Shown in pieces: positions 6,727 to 15,073 of a stretch of DNA of 20,469 nucleotides. Every line of letters begins with the position of its first letter. The first letter of the stretch is position 1. Made by a program: the position numbers and the translations under genes. Below the pieces are notes generated by a model. That model was not told the DNA's origin. It searched no databases and saw only the letters and a list, made by a program, of their open reading frames with translations. Origin of the DNA: a virus; IMG/VR virus record IMGVR_UViG_3300028909_000081, positions 1-20,469 of that record. One strand, written 5' to 3'.

Positions 6727-7272
6727 GTGGTGACGGCGACGATTAGCATTACTGAAGCCGATCTGTTTCAGACTCTCGGCAATTTTTTAACTTACGTACT
6801 ACCCTCCGGGACGCCTGTCGTAAAAGCGCAGACAAACCGCGTGGCAGAACCAGCAAACACTAATTTTGTCACGATGACACCATCGTTACGACAACGTTTA
6901 GGATTTAACTGGACTGAATTTAGCGACGGGTACCCAAGTACAGCCTCAGTGCAAACAGATAACGCGCCTACTGACGTGTCAGTTCAGTTAGATATTCACG
7001 GTCCGCTGGCGGCCGATAATTTACAGATACTGACAACATTGTTCTGGTCAGGCTGGGGGTGTGATCAGTTCGCCACATCTGGATTCGATATTACACCGCT
7101 ATGGTGCAGCACTCCGGTTCAGGCACCTTTTTTAAATGCAGAACAGCAGATTGAAACGCGCTGGACTGTGGACTTTCATATGCAGGTAAACGCTGTTGTC
7201 ACAATCACCCAACAATTCGCTGCAGCACTGGACGTTGAACTGGTTTCTGTAGAAGCGGTGTATCACCCTTAA
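6727..7272 (+). CDS. tail terminator-like neck protein (LIC_12616 / gp12-like)
   Basis: A 181-residue protein resembling the phage neck-terminator (LIC_12616) group: a helix with ITEADLFQTLGNFL, then TPVVKAQTNRVAEP and FVTMTPSLRQRLGFN (residues 30-65), VQLDIHGPLAADNLQ, a Trp-rich stretch, and FLNAEQQIETRWTVDFHMQVN near residue 150. Such proteins cap the tail tube and join it to the head. The start is GTG: two GTG codons stand at 6727 and 6730, with GGGAG at 6715-6719 giving spacings of 7 and 10, so 6727 is preferred. The next gene, the sheath, starts 46 bases later; the gap holds its binding site TGGAGT and no gene. Confidence 0.72.
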   Translation: MVTATISITEADLFQTLGNFLTYVLPSGTPVVKAQTNRVAEPANTNFVTMTPSLRQRLGFNWTEFSDGYPSTASVQTDNAPTDVSVQLDIHGPLAADNLQILTTLFWSGWGCDQFATSGFDITPLWCSTPVQAPFLNAEQQIETRWTVDFHMQVNAVVTITQQFAAALDVELVSVEAVYHP

Positions 7273-7318
7273 TTTAATTTCACAGCTTGCTTTTAGCAGC
7301 TTTTATATGGAGTAACGC

Positions 7319-9256
7319 ATGAGTACAATACCAGCATCGGCCATTGTCCAGGTCAACCCCAGTGTTTTATCGGCCGGCGGTTCTGGCTTAGATTTATCCG
7401 GGCTATGTCTGGATAACGGCACTCGCACACCAATCGGAACAGTTCCTTCATTTCCTTCAGCACCCGCTGTCGGTGCATATTACGGATTAGCTTCAGTACA
7501 CTACGCTAACGCTCTTATATATTTCGCGGGTTTTCAAGGTTCGAACATTAAGCCTGGCGCATTATTGTTTGCGCAATACAACCAAAACGCCGTACCCGCA
7601 TATATCCGCGGCGGTGCAACAGCGGCTTTATCACTGACAGCGTTACAGGTTCTTAGCGGCACGTTAATCGTCACTGTAGAAGGCGTACAGAAAACGTCGG
7701 GGGCGATCACTTTATCTGCGGCTACCAGCCCCGCAAACGCTGCGACGATCATTACCACAGCATTCGGCGCGTACGACGGTGTTACCAGCACCGCGACAAC
7801 TATCGCTACAGGCACGACAACCAGCGTAACAGGCTCAATCACCGGCTATACCCTGACAGTGACTGCTGTCGGTTCAGGCGCTTTAGTTGTCGGCGGCGTA
7901 CTGTCTGGCACAGGCGTTACGACAGGTACAGCGATTACGGCACAACTTACTGGCACGACGGGAGGTATTGGCACTTATACTGTCAGCCTTAATCAGACAA
8001 CAACATCAACCACGATTACGCAATCATACGGGTTGATGACTGTTGCAGCGATGTCGTCAGGTACTCTGTATGTCGGATCAGTCATATCAGGAGGTACTAC
8101 TGCAGCCGGTACAACCATTACAGCTCTGGGCACCGGTACAGGTGCAGCAGGTACATATATTACGTCAGGCGGCGCGCAAACAGTATCTGCGACCACAATC
8201 AGTTCAGGTCCGCTCACCTGTACTTATGATAGCGTTTCCGGTAACTTCGTTTTAACCGGCGGCGCCCCCGGTGCAGCAGGTACGATTGGTTACTGTACCG
8301 GCACACTGGCTACTGCTTTGTCGATGACTTCGGCGACCGGGGCCGCATTGTCGCAAGGCGCGGTACCTGGAACACCTGCAGCCTTCATGGCGGGCATCGT
8401 CGCGCAGACAACTAACTGGGCAACTTTCTTTACCCTGTTCGATCCTGATAATGGTTACGGCAACGTGAATAAACAGGCGTTCGCTAACTGGGACGGCTTG
8501 CAAAATAGCGAATTCGCTTATGTTGCGTGGGATCTCGATATCACTCCGACGCAATCGAACGCAGCAACAAACAGTCTCGGCTATATTCTTAAAAATAACT
8601 CAACTTCGGGAACTATTTGCGTTTACGACCCAAATAACACCGGACTGGCAGCTTTTACTTCAGGTTCTATTGCATCGATCGATTTCACGCAGTTAAACGG
8701 ACGTTCGACACTGGCGTTTAAATCGCAGTCCGGATTTACGTCAACTGTCTCGTCACAGACTGTATCTTCTAATCTGATCGCTAACGGATACAATTTTTAC
8801 GGCTCTTACGCGACAGCCAATCAGGGTTTCCAGTTTTTTAATCCAGGCCAGATTTCAGGTCAGTTCCAGTGGGCGGATAGCTACGTTAATCAGATATGGA
8901 TGAATTCAGCGTTCCAGCTAGTGTTAATGACACTGCTGACCAGCGTGAAAGCTATTCCTTACAACTCGCAAGGTTACGCTTTAATTCGCGCAGCGTTAAG
9001 CACAGTGATTACGCAAGCGGGTAACTTCGGCGTATTTCAGCCAGGCGTTCAGTTATCTGCTTTGCAGATTGCCGAAGTCAATACGGCGGCAGGCACGCCG
9101 ATCGATGCGATTTTGTTTTCACAAGGGTATTATTTGCAGATTTTGCCTGCCACTGCGCAGGTGCGGGGGGCCCGCGGTTCTCCGCCGATGACTTTTTGGT
9201 ACATGGATGGCGGATCAGTACAAAGCATGAATTTAGCCTCAGTCGAAGCTCAATAA
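7319..9256 (+). CDS. contractile tail sheath protein, DUF3383, with two inserted modules
   Basis: A 645-residue DUF3383-family tail sheath, the contractile outer tube that drives injection. Family landmarks are the N-terminal [18 protein letters not shown], the [17 protein letters not shown] block, [36 protein letters not shown], the [15 protein letters not shown] segment and the C-terminal [18 protein letters not shown] with NLASVEAQ. Residues about 171-296 are not part of the usual protein: two Gly/Thr-rich modules split a small beta domain, whose halves ([17 protein letters not shown]...TTAFGAYDG and [14 protein letters not shown]...GTLATALSM) would otherwise be contiguous. Length exceeds what I expect for the family by about the size of the insert. 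TGGAGT precedes ATG 7319 by five bases; the tube gene follows 15 bases after the stop. Confidence 0.92.
   Translation: MSTIPASAIVQVNPSVLSAGGSGLDLSGLCLDNGTRTPIGTVPSFPSAPAVGAYYGLASVHYANALIYFAGFQGSNIKPGALLFAQYNQNAVPAYIRGGATAALSLTALQVLSGTLIVTVEGVQKTSGAITLSAATSPANAATIITTAFGAYDGVTSTATTIATGTTTSVTGSITGYTLTVTAVGSGALVVGGVLSGTGVTTGTAITAQLTGTTGGIGTYTVSLNQTTTSTTITQSYGLMTVAAMSSGTLYVGSVISGGTTAAGTTITALGTGTGAAGTYITSGGAQTVSATTISSGPLTCTYDSVSGNFVLTGGAPGAAGTIGYCTGTLATALSMTSATGAALSQGAVPGTPAAFMAGIVAQTTNWATFFTLFDPDNGYGNVNKQAFANWDGLQNSEFAYVAWDLDITPTQSNAATNSLGYILKNNSTSGTICVYDPNNTGLAAFTSGSIASIDFTQLNGRSTLAFKSQSGFTSTVSSQTVSSNLIANGYNFYGSYATANQGFQFFNPGQISGQFQWADSYVNQIWMNSAFQLVLMTLLTSVKAIPYNSQGYALIRAALSTVITQAGNFGVFQPGVQLSALQIAEVNTAAGTPIDAILFSQGYYLQILPATAQVRGARGSPPMTFWYMDGGSVQSMNLASVEAQ
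7829..8206 (+). repeat. two Gly/Thr-rich modules inserted in the sheath
   Basis: 7829-8026 encodes residues 171-236 ([17 protein letters not shown]..., [30 protein letters not shown]) and 8027-8206 encodes residues 237-296 ([42 protein letters not shown]). The first copy is very close to the second head-protein copy over its C-terminal half: [16 protein letters not shown] against [16 protein letters not shown]. At DNA level the two are clearly diverged. Confidence 0.85.
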
Positions 9257-9271
9257 TAAAGGATATTCACC

Positions 9272-9700
9272 ATGAGCATTACTTCAGCAAACAGTACCCT
9301 TTATCTGGGCGTAACAAGTTTGTTTAACACCCCGCAACAAATGATAGGCTTCGCACAAGATGACGCCTATGAGGTTGACGCGGTAGATCCTGTCGAAGCC
9401 CTGATCGGCGTTGACGGAATTATGTCGACTGGCTGGGTGCCGCAGATTAAAATTATGCACGTCACCCTGCAACCGGATAGTGTGTCGAATGTCTTTTTCG
9501 AGGCGTGGTACGCATCGCAGGAAGCGCAACGTGAAATTTATCAGGCATTCGGTACGATATATCAGCCTGGCATCTCACGGGCATACGCGTTAACGAATGG
9601 AGTTCTGGCTAATTACACGCCTTTAGCTGCGGGTAAGAAAGTGCTGGCACCGCGCCGGTTTCAGATCAAATGGCAAACAATCTTAGGAGCACCTGCATAA
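9272..9700 (+). CDS. tail tube protein, DUF3277
   Basis: A 142-residue DUF3277-family protein, taken as the inner tail tube: gene order puts it directly after the sheath, and the family has the expected size. Visible landmarks are the beginning ITSANSTLYLGV, PQQMIGFAQDDAYEVDAV, the VDGIMSTGWVPQIKIMHVTL strand region (residues 48-67), SVSNVFFEAWYASQEA, and the closing PRRFQIKWQTILGAPA. AAAGGA at 9257-9262 lies ten bases before ATG 9272. The stop TAA shares its last base with the ATG of the chaperone gene at 9700. Confidence 0.88.
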   Translation: MSITSANSTLYLGVTSLFNTPQQMIGFAQDDAYEVDAVDPVEALIGVDGIMSTGWVPQIKIMHVTLQPDSVSNVFFEAWYASQEAQREIYQAFGTIYQPGISRAYALTNGVLANYTPLAAGKKVLAPRRFQIKWQTILGAPA

Positions 9701-10107
9701 TGCGTAAAACCGCAACCATTACGATCGCGGCGGAAGGACGGGATAAAGGCAAAGTATTTCAGCTGAAAGAATTGCCTGCTTCACAAGCTGAACGTTGGGC
9801 GATGAAAGTTTTTCTGGCTTTGGCTAAAAGTGGCGTCGATATACCGGAAGATGTCATGCAATCAGGTATGGCAGGGATCGCTGCCGTCGGGTTCAAAGCT
9901 TTAGCGGGTATGAATTACTATGATGCGGAACCGCTGATGGATGAGATGTTCCAGTGCGTGCAGGCCGTGCCAGACCCGGGTAAACCGGCGGTGCTTCGCA
10001 ATCTGATTGAAGATGACATCGAAGAAGTGCAAACCCGGTTGTTGCTACGTAAAGAGATTCTTCTGTTGCACGTAAATTTTTTGCCAGCCGCCGGAAACAC
10101 GCTGTAA
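9700..10107 (+). CDS. tail assembly chaperone, short (unshifted) form
   Basis: A 135-residue protein in the position of the tail assembly chaperones (lambda G, P2 E), between the tube and tape-measure genes. ATG 9700 overlaps the previous stop (TAATG), and AGGAG at 9685-9689 gives a ten-base spacing, so 9700 is preferred to the more upstream in-frame ATG at 9670. The protein begins with a beta segment (RKTATITIAAEGRDKGKVF), then LKELPASQAERWAMKVFLAL, a typical start for this class, followed by helices and an acidic stretch (LIEDDIEEVQTRLLLRK). A slippery heptamer near the 3' end allows an extended form. These proteins bind the tape measure during tail assembly and are not found in the mature virion in known systems. 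Confidence 0.82.
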   Translation: MRKTATITIAAEGRDKGKVFQLKELPASQAERWAMKVFLALAKSGVDIPEDVMQSGMAGIAAVGFKALAGMNYYDAEPLMDEMFQCVQAVPDPGKPAVLRNLIEDDIEEVQTRLLLRKEILLLHVNFLPAAGNTL

Positions 10108-10298
10108 GATTCGGCGGCATACCTGATCAGCGCCGTATTGATTATCTGAATGTCCCCCGTACGCTCGGGATGGTACTTTCGCATAAAATGGCGACGCTGG
10201 AACAATTAGATACGATTTACAGTGTTGAAGATGTGTACGATATGATCGAAATAATCATGGTAGATAACTACAACACGAATCTTGACAGAGAAGAATAA
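9700..10298 (+). CDS. tail assembly chaperone, -1 frameshifted long form
   Basis: Slippage by -1 at 10077-10083 would join the first 127 codons (to 10080) to an open frame that has no good start of its own and ends with TAA 10296-10298, giving 199 residues. The extension (ASRRKHAVRFGG, IDYLNVPRTLGMVLSHKMA, LEQLDTIYSVEDVYDMIEII) looks like a genuine small helical domain. Its stop overlaps the tape-measure ATG by one base (TAATG), exactly as gene T meets H in lambda-like arrangements. In that open frame the first stop upstream is 10050-10052, so translation can enter only by frameshift between 10053 and 10107, or from a poor internal ATG at 10170. Family knowledge: G/GT-type frameshifting is conserved among long-tailed phages. 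Confidence 0.8.
10077..10083 (+). promoter_or_regulatory. -1 programmed frameshift slippery heptamer
   Basis: T TTT TTG in the zero frame of the chaperone gene (AAT TTT TTG at 10075-10083), an exact X XXY YYZ heptamer. After a one-base backward slip both tRNAs can re-pair on TTT TTT, and reading continues with GCC AGC CGC. From memory this is the same heptamer used in the P2 E/E' tail gene. Confidence 0.82.
10087..10118 (+). promoter_or_regulatory. stem-loop downstream of the slippery site
   Basis: GCCGCCG (10087-10093) is perfectly complementary to CGGCGGC (10112-10118), giving a 7-bp all-GC stem; G94-T111 and A95-T110 can extend it. The loop spans the zero-frame stop at 10105-10107. The spacer from the heptamer is only three bases, shorter than the usual five to nine, so the lowest pairs may be open when the ribosome pauses. 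Confidence 0.65.
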
Positions 10299-11974
10299 TG
10301 CCGACAGTAATTGATTCTTTTGTTGTATCGTTAGGGCTTGACGCTAAAGGCTTCACGCAGGGGCAGAAAGACGCGGCCAAAGCGTTGACAGATATGGAAC
10401 GTCAGTCCGTTAAAACGGGTCAGCAAATAGAAAAGGCAGGTAAAGCATCAGTAGCCGCGTTCAGCTCTCTGAAACGGGAATTGTTTGCAGTTATAGGGCT
10501 GCTTGTTGCGGGGGCAGGCGTTAAGTCGTTTATCGGCGGTATGCTGGATATGACGGCATCAGTAGAGCGAATGTCGACTAATTTTGCGTTAAATAAGCGC
10601 AGTATTTTTGAGTGGCGCGTAGCAGCTGAACAGGCAGGGGGAACGGCTGAAGAAGCCACAGCCGCAATCTCTAAAGCGAATGATGAGTTTGCGCGATTTC
10701 ATAAATACCGTGAAGTTAGTCAGGGCGTTCTGGTCAATGGTGTCGATATTTCTGGTGCTTCAGACGGATTAGATTTACTGCTTAAAAAATCAGAAGCCAT
10801 TGCGCGTGTAAGGAATAACGTACTAAATAAAGGCGGCTCGCAGGGGCAAGCTGAAGCAGCAGGCAATTTAGCGACATCCGAACTGGGTATCGCGCTAAGT
10901 TTGTACCCGATTCTGAAAGATGGCCCGGAAGGAGCTAAAAAATTATTGCAGGCGAATAAAGCTTTAGTTGATCAGGAATTAAAACTAGCTGCGGATTCTG
11001 AAAGTTTACGTAAAGAATGGAACAAAGTAACTAATAGTTTATCGGCTGCTGGGCTTAGCGTGTTAAATCATTTTATGCCAGCGATAAAAAAATTCGCAGA
11101 CTATTTGTTAACCCCGGAATTTCAGACTGATTTAGATAAATTAACGCAAGGCGCAGCTGATGTAGGCGACGCTTTAGTGTGGCTAGCTCGTAAATTAAAA
11201 TGGGTTATAGGCGATAGTTCGCCGACAGGGGATACCCCCCGCGTTAAAGGTAAAAATGGATACACCTACAAAGACGGCGTAATCGATAAAAACGATCCAA
11301 ATAACTATGTTGGCGGCACCACAGCAACCGGGCACACGTTAAATGATGCGAATCCAGAGTATCAGCAAGCATTACGCGTTCAGGGATACGAAAACGCGAC
11401 TAATTTAAATGAAAAAAAATTGCGCATCACTAATAAATTAAAAGCGATGGGCTATACGACGGATCAGGCGCGCGCCATCGCAGGAAATTTACAAGCTGAA
11501 AGTGGGCTAGATACCGGAGCTTACAATCCGCGGGGCGGAGGGCAAGGTGCGAGAGGGTTAGGTCAATGGCGCGGCGCGCGGCAAGATGCGTTCAAAAAAA
11601 TGTTCGGGCATGGCGTTGAAGGTAGCACTGAAGATGAACAACTGAAATTTCTGAAATATGAATTGGATACGAACTTAAGGTATAAAAACGCCTTGTCAGG
11701 ATCGTCAGTAGGTGCAATGACTGAATCATTCGCCCGTATTTATGAAGCGCCGAGCGCTGCAGAGTTATCATCGTCTTTGAAAAAACGGCTAGGCTACGCG
11801 GGGGCGCTCGGGGCGAATGCAACAGCAGTGGGCAAGAGCGCCAGTAATTCGTCATCAACTACGGTGAATATCGATTCAGTTAATATAAAAACAGCAGCAA
11901 CCGATGCACCAGGTATTGCAGGGACGATTAAACCTGCGATTCAGGTGGCGATGGCGACGACTGGAGTGCAATAA
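10298..11974 (+). CDS. tail tape measure protein with tail-lysozyme domain
   Basis: A 558-residue tape measure, which sets tail length and, in this type, helps open the cell wall during injection. Residues 1-60 (IDSFVVSLGLDAKGFTQGQK, DMERQSVKTGQQI) are the usual helical start of this class. Residues about 57-83 are hydrophobic (LFAVIGLLVAGAGVKSFIGGML), and the middle is coiled and helical. Residues about 370-500 match the phage tail lysozyme (Phage_lysozyme2-type) domain: a KLKAMGYTTDQARAIAGNLQ helix, then the likely catalytic Glu401 in AESGLDTGAYNP, GARGLGQWRGAR, and LKFLKYELDTN. Length is short; at roughly 0.15 nm per residue it predicts a tail of about 80 nm. ATG 10298 overlaps the frameshift-product stop; the C-terminus overlaps the next start (TAATG). 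Confidence 0.9.
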   Translation: MPTVIDSFVVSLGLDAKGFTQGQKDAAKALTDMERQSVKTGQQIEKAGKASVAAFSSLKRELFAVIGLLVAGAGVKSFIGGMLDMTASVERMSTNFALNKRSIFEWRVAAEQAGGTAEEATAAISKANDEFARFHKYREVSQGVLVNGVDISGASDGLDLLLKKSEAIARVRNNVLNKGGSQGQAEAAGNLATSELGIALSLYPILKDGPEGAKKLLQANKALVDQELKLAADSESLRKEWNKVTNSLSAAGLSVLNHFMPAIKKFADYLLTPEFQTDLDKLTQGAADVGDALVWLARKLKWVIGDSSPTGDTPRVKGKNGYTYKDGVIDKNDPNNYVGGTTATGHTLNDANPEYQQALRVQGYENATNLNEKKLRITNKLKAMGYTTDQARAIAGNLQAESGLDTGAYNPRGGGQGARGLGQWRGARQDAFKKMFGHGVEGSTEDEQLKFLKYELDTNLRYKNALSGSSVGAMTESFARIYEAPSAAELSSSLKKRLGYAGALGANATAVGKSASNSSSTTVNIDSVNIKTAATDAPGIAGTIKPAIQVAMATTGVQ

Positions 11975-12663
11975 TGGGTTCAGGTATCCCCCAACTGGTT
12001 AACGATATCGGTTTAGCCGTCGACGTTGCGGTTTTGCTGACTTCCGATATTATTATCGGCGCTAACGGTTTAGTTAACTCCGCGCAGCAAGCCAATAATC
12101 AGGGCGTTAATCAGGCAATTTATAACGGCATATACGCAGGTATCACTCAAACGCCGATTAAACTGCAGTGGGGTATTTATCTTAATGGTGTACCGGTCTT
12201 GCAGCCAGATACAGTGCTGTCACTTGAATACCATAAAGAATCGAGCGTACCAGATTATCCAGTTGAAGGCGGCTCCTTTGGGCAGTACAATAAAATTGCA
12301 AAACCCTATGAGGCACGGATACAGATGGCTGTTGGCAGCAACGGACCTGACGGGTCGGCTAACAGGGCATTTTTTTTAGATGATTTAGAAACATTGGAAG
12401 CCAGTTTCGATCTGTATGATATTGTCACGCCAGAAAAAACATACCTGAATGCGAATATCACCGGGTTTGATTACCGGCGCACATCTGGTCAGGGTGCCGG
12501 TATGATTGTCGCTGATATTTCGCTGGTCGAAATCAGGGTTAGTACTTCTGCAGCATTTAGCAATACGGCGCAACCTGATGGTGCTGCGGCCCAGCCAAAT
12601 CAGGTAACACCCCAACCACCGCCGGTTAACGCCCCGGCGGCCTCGACTGTTTTAGGAAATTAG
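11974..12663 (+). CDS. baseplate hub-region / tail-tip protein, unassigned
   Basis: A 229-residue protein immediately after the tape measure, where myoviruses of this group encode the protein that joins tube to baseplate hub. The N-terminus is hydrophobic (VDVAVLLTSDIIIGANGLV). The central part looks like a tube-type beta domain: LQWGIYLNGVPVL, SLEYHKESSVPDYPVEGGSF, EARIQMAV, and later DIVTPEKTYLNANITGFDYRR. The last 40 residues are low-complexity Pro/Gln/Ala. The 'x-Y-P-V-E-x-G-x-F-x-x-Y-N-K' motif is one I associate with phage tail proteins next to the tape measure, but I cannot name the family. TGGAGTG lies about six bases upstream of ATG 11974. Baseplate assignment is by context. Confidence 0.6.
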   Translation: MGSGIPQLVNDIGLAVDVAVLLTSDIIIGANGLVNSAQQANNQGVNQAIYNGIYAGITQTPIKLQWGIYLNGVPVLQPDTVLSLEYHKESSVPDYPVEGGSFGQYNKIAKPYEARIQMAVGSNGPDGSANRAFFLDDLETLEASFDLYDIVTPEKTYLNANITGFDYRRTSGQGAGMIVADISLVEIRVSTSAAFSNTAQPDGAAAQPNQVTPQPPPVNAPAASTVLGN

Positions 12664-12665
12664 CT

Positions 12666-12977
12666 ATGCAAACTATCCCGCTGATTGATGAATATGCACA
12701 AACGATCACGGTAGGGTTAGGCGGCCAGAATTGCACAATTAATTTATACCAGAAGTCGACCGGATTCTTTTGCGATCTGTATGTAGGCGGCACACTTATT
12801 GTGGGCGGCGTACTGTGCAATAACTGGACCAAAATAGTCCAGAATACCTATCTCGGTTTTCTGGGTGATCTGGCTTTTTACGATACGCAGGGAACAAATC
12901 CCCCAAGTAGTCCGGGACTCGGCGCGCGATATCTTCTTTATTATTTACAGGTATCTGATTTGAACGGGGCAGGTTGA
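12666..12977 (+). CDS. baseplate plug protein, Pam3 gp18-like
   Basis: A 103-residue protein resembling the small cyanophage Pam3 plug family (gp18; formerly a DUF), which closes the tube lumen at the hub. It has QTITVGLGGQNCTINLYQKSTGFFCDLYVGG (about residues 11-41) built from beta strands, VGGVLCNNWTKIVQN, then GDLAFYDTQGTNPPS and a C-terminal ARYLLYYLQVSD. These 'G-x-F-x-D-L-Y-V-x-G' and 'L-C-x-N' features and the size fit. It starts three bases after the previous stop with AGGA just upstream, and overlaps the hub gene by one base (TGATG). Confidence 0.75.
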   Translation: MQTIPLIDEYAQTITVGLGGQNCTINLYQKSTGFFCDLYVGGTLIVGGVLCNNWTKIVQNTYLGFLGDLAFYDTQGTNPPSSPGLGARYLLYYLQVSDLNGAG

Positions 12978-13867
12978 TGAGTTTCGTTAAACGTGTCATT
13001 GAAGTCACGCTCACATTAGGTACAGGCGATTTTGGAAACGGTCTTGGTAGTAGCGTAACGTTGTCAGGTTATCGTGTCCGGTGCGATTGTCAGATTCATG
13101 GCGGCGATGCTGGCGCCGCCGTACAGTTGCGTATATCCGGGGTAACGCTTCCGCTAATTAACCAGTTAACATGTCTTGGCCAAATTTTAGGCCAGTACAA
13201 AGGCGGTAATACAGTACGGGTTGCGGTCGGAAATAGCGGTTCAGCATTGACAACTATTTTTACAGGCTCGATTATCACCGCTTGGGGTGACTTTGCGTCG
13301 CCGCCCGATTCAGCATTGAATATTACCGCGATAGCCTATTTATGGCACGCAGTGTTGCCGGTGAACGCCTCAAGTTTTCCTGGTACAACGTCCATAAATA
13401 CGATATTTCAGGCTATCGTAGCAGGTATGAATAATGCGGTGCCTTCACTTAATCTGACTTATTCCAATCCGCAAAATATTGCTACGACACTGACTAATAT
13501 GTATCTTCCAGGGTCAGGCTTAGATCAGATCCGTGAATGCGCGGCGGCGGCAGGTGTAAATTATAAAATAGAATTAGGCGTATTGACGATATGGCCGGTG
13601 AATGGTTTTATCCCGAATATAGGGTTAATACCTATCATATCGCCTAGTAACGGTCTGGTTAGTTACCCTACTTTTTCACAACAGGGGGTTGATATAAAAA
13701 CTGTATTTTTACCGAATCTGAGTCAGGGCAACCGATTTACGGTAACTGACAGCGCATTAACACTGGCTAATAACACCTGGACCATTGCTTCTGCTGTACA
13801 TACGCTGGAAAGCGAAACGCCGGGCGGCGCGTGGTTCACAGTATTAAAGGGGATATGGGTTGGATGA
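12977..13867 (+). CDS. baseplate hub protein (gp27/gpD-like)
   Basis: A 296-residue protein between the plug and spike genes, the position of the trimeric hub (T4 gp27, P2 gpD, Mu gp44 functional class). The frame can begin at TTG 12974, but ATG 12977 overlapping the plug stop (TGATG) is the better start. The first 120 residues are beta-rich (IEVTLTLGTGDFG, VTLSGYRVRCDCQIHGGDAG, VRVAVGNSGSALTTIFTGSI), as for the first hub barrel. A middle segment (TTSINTIFQAIVAGMN) and the YLPGSGLDQIRECAAAAGV stretch followed by ELGVLTIWPV are typical of phage hub proteins. It overlaps the spike gene by eight bases. Confidence 0.72.
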   Translation: MSFVKRVIEVTLTLGTGDFGNGLGSSVTLSGYRVRCDCQIHGGDAGAAVQLRISGVTLPLINQLTCLGQILGQYKGGNTVRVAVGNSGSALTTIFTGSIITAWGDFASPPDSALNITAIAYLWHAVLPVNASSFPGTTSINTIFQAIVAGMNNAVPSLNLTYSNPQNIATTLTNMYLPGSGLDQIRECAAAAGVNYKIELGVLTIWPVNGFIPNIGLIPIISPSNGLVSYPTFSQQGVDIKTVFLPNLSQGNRFTVTDSALTLANNTWTIASAVHTLESETPGGAWFTVLKGIWVG

Positions 13868-14636
13868 TGATGCTTATCAGAGTACGGCGACTGCAGCTAA
13901 TATGCAGGGCGACTATAACGCGCTGATCTACACAATAACCCAAATACTAAATCGCAAACACACAGCAACATTAGTGCAGGTTGTTTCAGTCACTAATACG
14001 GGCACAGACGCCGCGGTTGGATTCGTTAGCGTACAGCCCCTAATTAATCAGACGGATGGATACGGTAACGCTATACCTCATTCTATTTTGAGTGGTGTGC
14101 CTTATTTCCGTATGCAGGGAGGGGCGAACGCAATAATTTTAGACCCACAAAAAGGCGATATCGGGCTGGCAGTTTTTGTTGAAAAAGACATCAGTAAGGT
14201 CGTGGCTAATAGCGCGTCAGCGTCATCCTCTACGGCAGGCACACCTAATAATCCGTTACTAAGCAACCCCGATTCGAACCGTCGGTTTTCCATGTCAGAT
14301 GGCGTGTATTTTGGCGGATTTTTGAATGGGATACCAACGCAATACGTTCAGTTCAGTGCGACCGGTATAACGCTGGTATCGCCAAATCTGATCGAGCTGC
14401 AGGCAACGGATATTAAATTAGTTGCACCTACTATAGAGCTTAACGCAACATCGTCGGTCACAGTGACGACACCTACATTTACGGTTAACGGTAACGCAGT
14501 GGTGACAGGCAGCGTGGCGGCGACTGGCGATGTAACAACAGCAGTAGGTGGGGGTCACAGTTTAACTACGCACCATCATCAGGTGGTTAACGTACAGACC
14601 GGCAGTTCAACTATCAACACAGGAACTACAGTTTAA
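13860..14636 (+). CDS. baseplate spike / membrane-piercing protein, Gp138-N family
   Basis: A 258-residue spike. The start is TTG 13860, chosen because no ATG occurs in frame until Met15 and AAAGGGGA at 13846-13853 is a strong, well-spaced binding site. Residues 35-140 match the Gp138 N-terminal OB-fold domain: LVQVVSVTNTG, GFVSVQPLINQTDGYGN, VPYFRMQGGANAIILDPQKG and DIGLAVFVEKDIS, then FSMSDGVYFGGFLNG. Residues about 165-235 are short strands repeating every 8-10 residues (ITLVSPNLIELQATDIKLV, TIELNATSSVTVTTPTFTV), a triangular beta-helix. The tip region has GHSLTTHHHQV, where a His-x-His could bind the metal ion known from spike tips. The trimer would sit below the hub and pierce the outer membrane. 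Confidence 0.87.
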   Translation: MDDDAYQSTATAANMQGDYNALIYTITQILNRKHTATLVQVVSVTNTGTDAAVGFVSVQPLINQTDGYGNAIPHSILSGVPYFRMQGGANAIILDPQKGDIGLAVFVEKDISKVVANSASASSSTAGTPNNPLLSNPDSNRRFSMSDGVYFGGFLNGIPTQYVQFSATGITLVSPNLIELQATDIKLVAPTIELNATSSVTVTTPTFTVNGNAVVTGSVAATGDVTTAVGGGHSLTTHHHQVVNVQTGSSTINTGTTV

Positions 14637-15073
14637 TGAACACATTATTTTTGCTGCCGTCGACCTGGGATTTAGCGCAAGATGCTTTCGGTAACATCGC
14701 AATGTCAACCGAACCTTACTCACTGGTGCAAGACGCGGCCAGTACCGTCAGGACATTCGCAGGCGAAGTTTATTATGATACGACGCAAGGACTGCCTTAT
14801 TTCACTCAGATTTTCGGTGTCACCCCTATACCCTATGAACTGATCCGCGCTAACGCTATTGCAGCAGCGAATACAACACCTGATATCGCTTCGACACAAC
14901 TGTTTTTTACCGGGCTTGTTAACCGCAGTTTATACGGTCAGCTTCAGGTGACGTCTGTAACCGGCGCAACAGCAGCTCTGGCTGTACCACTATCAGGCGG
15001 GCAAGGCGTACAGGGCGCGCAAACATTCACATTAGATGCATCCGTGTTAGGCGGCGGCGACATTTTAGGATGA
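14636..15073 (+). CDS. baseplate wedge protein, T4 gp25-like
   Basis: A 145-residue protein of the gp25/gpW-type wedge class, which starts sheath polymerisation at the baseplate. It begins with strands WDLAQDAFGNIAMS, then the helix SLVQDAASTVRTFAGEVYYDTTQGLPYFTQI (residues about 29-60), where the 'G-E-V-Y-Y-D-T-x-x-G-L-P-Y' pattern is the conserved core. YELIRANAIAAANTTPDIAS and a final beta segment follow. Length is normal. It overlaps the spike stop (TAATG) and the following gene start (ATGA). In comparable operons baseplate J comes next; here a different gene is placed between them. Confidence 0.85.
   Translation: MNTLFLLPSTWDLAQDAFGNIAMSTEPYSLVQDAASTVRTFAGEVYYDTTQGLPYFTQIFGVTPIPYELIRANAIAAANTTPDIASTQLFFTGLVNRSLYGQLQVTSVTGATAALAVPLSGGQGVQGAQTFTLDASVLGGGDILG

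Noticed and set aside
7273-7318. Weak hairpin (GCTTGC / GCAGC with a T-rich run) before the sheath gene
   Set aside because: Stem is only about five pairs with a bulge and no proper U-tract, so it is not called a terminator.
8252-8554. 100-codon minus-strand open frame in the sheath gene
   Set aside because: Arg/Cys-rich shadow within a strongly supported DUF3383 coding sequence.
10170-10298. Independent short gene from ATG 10170
   Set aside because: No good ribosome binding site, and the coding-like sequence extends upstream of this ATG to the slippery site, so a frameshift extension explains it better.
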